Shown here: positions 5,599 through 6,856 of the stretch, one piece after another | Layout: the number at the start of each line of letters is the position of its first letter | How positions within the stretch are numbered: position 1 is the first letter of the stretch | Source: 1-14-2-50-31-20 sp965370315 | Lineage (GTDB): Bacteria; Bacteroidota; Ignavibacteria; Ignavibacteriales; Melioribacteraceae | Direction of reading: 5' to 3' | NCBI GenBank assembly: GCA_965370315.1 | Contig: CBDUTO010000183.1 | Span: forward strand, 1-6,856 | Length of the DNA: 6,856 bases | The notes under the pieces: model-generated | Told to the model about the DNA's origin: nothing | Databases searched by the model: none | Seen by the model: only the letters and a program-made list of their open reading frames with translations | Program-made: the position numbers and the translations under genes

Positions 5599-6312
5599 AT
5601 GTCAGAAAACATTATTACCACAGCTGCCGAAGACCCAGAAGATGGGAGAAGGCGAGAGTACGAAAAACAACAAGCGCAAGAAAATGCGAATTTTATTAAT
5701 GGTTTATTGTATGGTGATAACTTATCATCAAAAAATCTAAGTGCTGATGAGAACAAGTTGACTCAACTAGTTAACCACCTTGTTCTTATTGAGGAAACTA
5801 TCTCGAAGAAGCAAGATGAGATTAACTCATCAGGCAGTATTAGTGTAGATGGTAAAAACAGAAAACTTTCGACTTATGAGAAAGCAAAATTACGTAACGA
5901 GATTCGCAATCTTCGAAATATGAAGGGTGAATTAAAAGTACAAATTTCCAAATTAAATAAGAAAGTGAAAGTTTCTTATAAAATGAATGCGCAAAAGTCA
6001 GCTAAGGTGTCTTTGCGAATTTCAGCACGTGGCGATGGCTACCACAGAAGGAATGGTGGAGCAATCGAAAACGCTATTACTAATATGGTAAAAGCAATGG
6101 ACGCTGATAACCTTACTGCCCTAAAGGCAGAACTTGCAAATCTTGATGCTGCTAAAGGAGATACTCTTTTAATGAGAAGTTTATCAAAGGCGCCTCACAA
6201 TCTTCAGACGAAGGTTGTAACTAATTCAGCTGCAAGAGAAGGTTACTTGCAATATTTCCGTAACGAATTAGGTACTACAAAGAAAGCCCCCAAGGGTAAA
6301 AGACGCAAATAA
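5599..6312 (+). CDS. Basic coiled-coil protein of unknown function
   Basis: I do not recognise this 237-residue protein. The N-terminus is acidic and probably flexible (TTAAEDPEDGRRREYEKQQAQ). Residues 50-125 are mostly charged heptad-like helix, interrupted by SSGSISVDGKNRKLS, and should form a coiled coil. The centre (KVSYKMNAQKSAKVSLRISARGDGYHRRNGG) is very basic, and the tail ends KKAPKGKRRK, so nucleic-acid binding is likely. It has no signal peptide, membrane segment or catalytic motif. GGAG at 5590-5593, 5 nt before the ATG, fixes the start. It follows the ATPase after 223 nt that hold an inverted repeat and a sigma-54-like promoter, so it is the best candidate target of that regulator. 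A hairpin at 6330-6352 separates it from xis. Roles as a mobilisation accessory, nucleoid-like or phage-like protein are guesses from composition and position. Confidence 0.75.
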   Translation: MSENIITTAAEDPEDGRRREYEKQQAQENANFINGLLYGDNLSSKNLSADENKLTQLVNHLVLIEETISKKQDEINSSGSISVDGKNRKLSTYEKAKLRNEIRNLRNMKGELKVQISKLNKKVKVSYKMNAQKSAKVSLRISARGDGYHRRNGGAIENAITNMVKAMDADNLTALKAELANLDAAKGDTLLMRSLSKAPHNLQTKVVTNSAAREGYLQYFRNELGTTKKAPKGKRRK

Positions 6313-6329
6313 CAACTATTCCATTAACC

Positions 6330-6358
6330 GGAGGTTGGAAAGTCCAGCCTCCACATTT
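6330..6358 (+). terminator. Hairpin after the basic protein gene, probable terminator or attenuator
   Basis: GGAGGTTGGA (6330-6339) and TCCAGCCTCC (6343-6352) form a 10-bp stem with one G-T pair and a tight AAG loop. The tail is ACATTTTAC, a weak T tract, so termination may be partial and let some transcription continue into xis and int, 37 nt downstream. Confidence 0.6.
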
Positions 6359-6388
6359 TACAAACTCTAACATTTTGGTAAAAGAATA

Positions 6389-6694
6389 ATGAAGACAAAT
6401 AAGTTAAATAGCAGAACCAAGATTAACATCAGACCTAGAGCTGAAGAGGTTGTTACAAAACTTCCCAAGCATCTATCTGATGATGATCTGTTCCTATACA
6501 ACTTATCAAAGTTGGATCGTTCTTTTCCAGAGAAACTTCTATTCTCAATTAAAGAAACCGCTAGTGTGCTTAACGTCAGTGATGATTTTGTTTCTAACAG
6601 AATCAGAGCTGGTAAGTTAAAAGCCACCAAGTTAGGTGATCGATCCATGATCAACAAGCTAACATTAGCTAATACTATTACTAAAGGAGTGTAA
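6389..6694 (+). CDS. Excisionase-like helix-turn-helix protein
   Basis: At 101 residues this has the size and layout of an excisionase or recombination directionality factor. Residues 52-77 (FSIKETASVLNVSDDFVSNRIRAGKL) match the HTH_17/MerR-like pattern shared by Xis proteins: S-x-x-E-x-A-x-x-L, a turn, then a recognition helix and a basic G-K-L wing, with the rest of the wing (KATKLGDRSMINK) following. The first 45 residues are basic, then acidic, and unfamiliar. The stop codon is 3 nt before the integrase ATG, so the two are co-transcribed and probably translationally coupled. In such pairs the HTH protein bends the attachment-site DNA and biases the integrase toward excision; it can also regulate its own promoter. 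No clear Shine-Dalgarno site precedes the ATG. A plain regulator is the alternative. Confidence 0.75.
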   Translation: MKTNKLNSRTKINIRPRAEEVVTKLPKHLSDDDLFLYNLSKLDRSFPEKLLFSIKETASVLNVSDDFVSNRIRAGKLKATKLGDRSMINKLTLANTITKGV

Positions 6695-6697
6695 GAG

Positions 6698-6856
6698 ATG
6701 GGATCGATTAGACAATTAAAGAATGGAAAATTCGTTGTTAGTGTTTATGACACTACTGGTAAGAGATTCAGAACAAGATTCGATGAAAGGAAATACGCAG
6801 ATGCATTTGTGAAAAAGATTGAGAGTGATAAATCAGAACTAAAACTTGTCTCTGTT
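6698..6856 (+). CDS. Tyrosine-recombinase integrase, N-terminal part only
   Basis: Only the first 53 codons are inside the window. MGSIRQLKNGKFVVSVYDTTGKRFRTRF, followed by a helix (DERKYADAFVKKIESDK), has the look of the arm-type DNA-binding domain at the start of phage and island integrases: a short three-stranded sheet rich in basic residues, then a helix. The core-binding and catalytic domains with the R-H-R-Y residues would lie beyond the right edge. AGGAG at 6685-6689, inside the end of the preceding gene and 8 nt before the ATG, is a strong ribosome site. The protein would integrate and excise the element that carries this region. Its orientation puts one attachment site probably past its 3' end, outside the window. 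Confidence 0.75.
   Translation, partial: MGSIRQLKNGKFVVSVYDTTGKRFRTRFDERKYADAFVKKIESDKSELKLVSV

Noticed and set aside
6367..6657. Minus-strand frame opposite the excisionase-like gene
   Set aside because: The plus-strand frame has a recognisable HTH and is coupled to the integrase. The minus frame has no motif or context.

Overview
The window is AT-rich DNA, most likely from the Bacteroidota/Chlorobi/Ignavibacteria side of the bacterial tree. The clue is the left-end lipoprotein: a carboxypeptidase-regulatory-like domain, two BACON-like repeats and the start of a fibronectin-III-like domain is a typical design of that group. Clear Shine-Dalgarno sites precede three genes (AGGAGG, GGAG, AGGAG), so the host does use them. 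Lineage is an inference from style, not a proof.

Layout from left to right. (1) A minus-strand lipoprotein gene that ends inside its last domain. (2) About 600 bp without genes (1119-1719) holding two RNA-like structures: on the minus strand a 125-nt imperfect hairpin followed by a Rho-independent terminator just ahead of the lipoprotein gene, and on the plus strand a candidate small RNA with a promoter-like sequence, a GCAA-tetraloop hairpin and a strong terminator. (3) A plus-strand 310-residue protein with a DUF4145/HEPN-like N-terminus and an unrecognised alpha/beta C-terminus. (4) A convergent small hypothetical gene whose stop codon abuts the previous one. (5) A gene-poor stretch with five T-rich repeats spaced 31-32 bp, about three helical turns. 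(6) A two-ORF module: a coiled-coil plus macro-like sensor-type protein, and a sigma-54-activator-type AAA+ ATPase in the -1 frame, joined at an A_AAA_AAA slippery heptamer 3 nt before the stop codon. (7) An intergenic region with a 14-bp-arm inverted repeat and a sequence with sigma-54 promoter spacing (TGG...TTGCA, GG-N10-GC). (8) A basic coiled-coil protein of unknown function. (9) An excisionase-like HTH gene followed after 3 nt by the start of a tyrosine-recombinase integrase, which runs off the window.

My reading is that most of the window is cargo of an integrative element. The central proposal is a self-contained regulatory circuit. A ligand-sensing N-terminal region is joined by programmed -1 frameshifting to an enhancer-binding-type ATPase of about 647 residues. 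This protein would bind the inverted repeat at 5383-5419 and drive the sigma-54-like promoter at 5482-5497, switching on the unknown basic protein and possibly the xis-int pair. The layout recalls RtcR-type regulators (sensor domain plus sigma-54 AAA+ beside the gene they control). One fact argues against it: the sigma-54 contact loop GAFTGA reads GSHSEA here, so the ATPase may have left sigma-54 work altogether.
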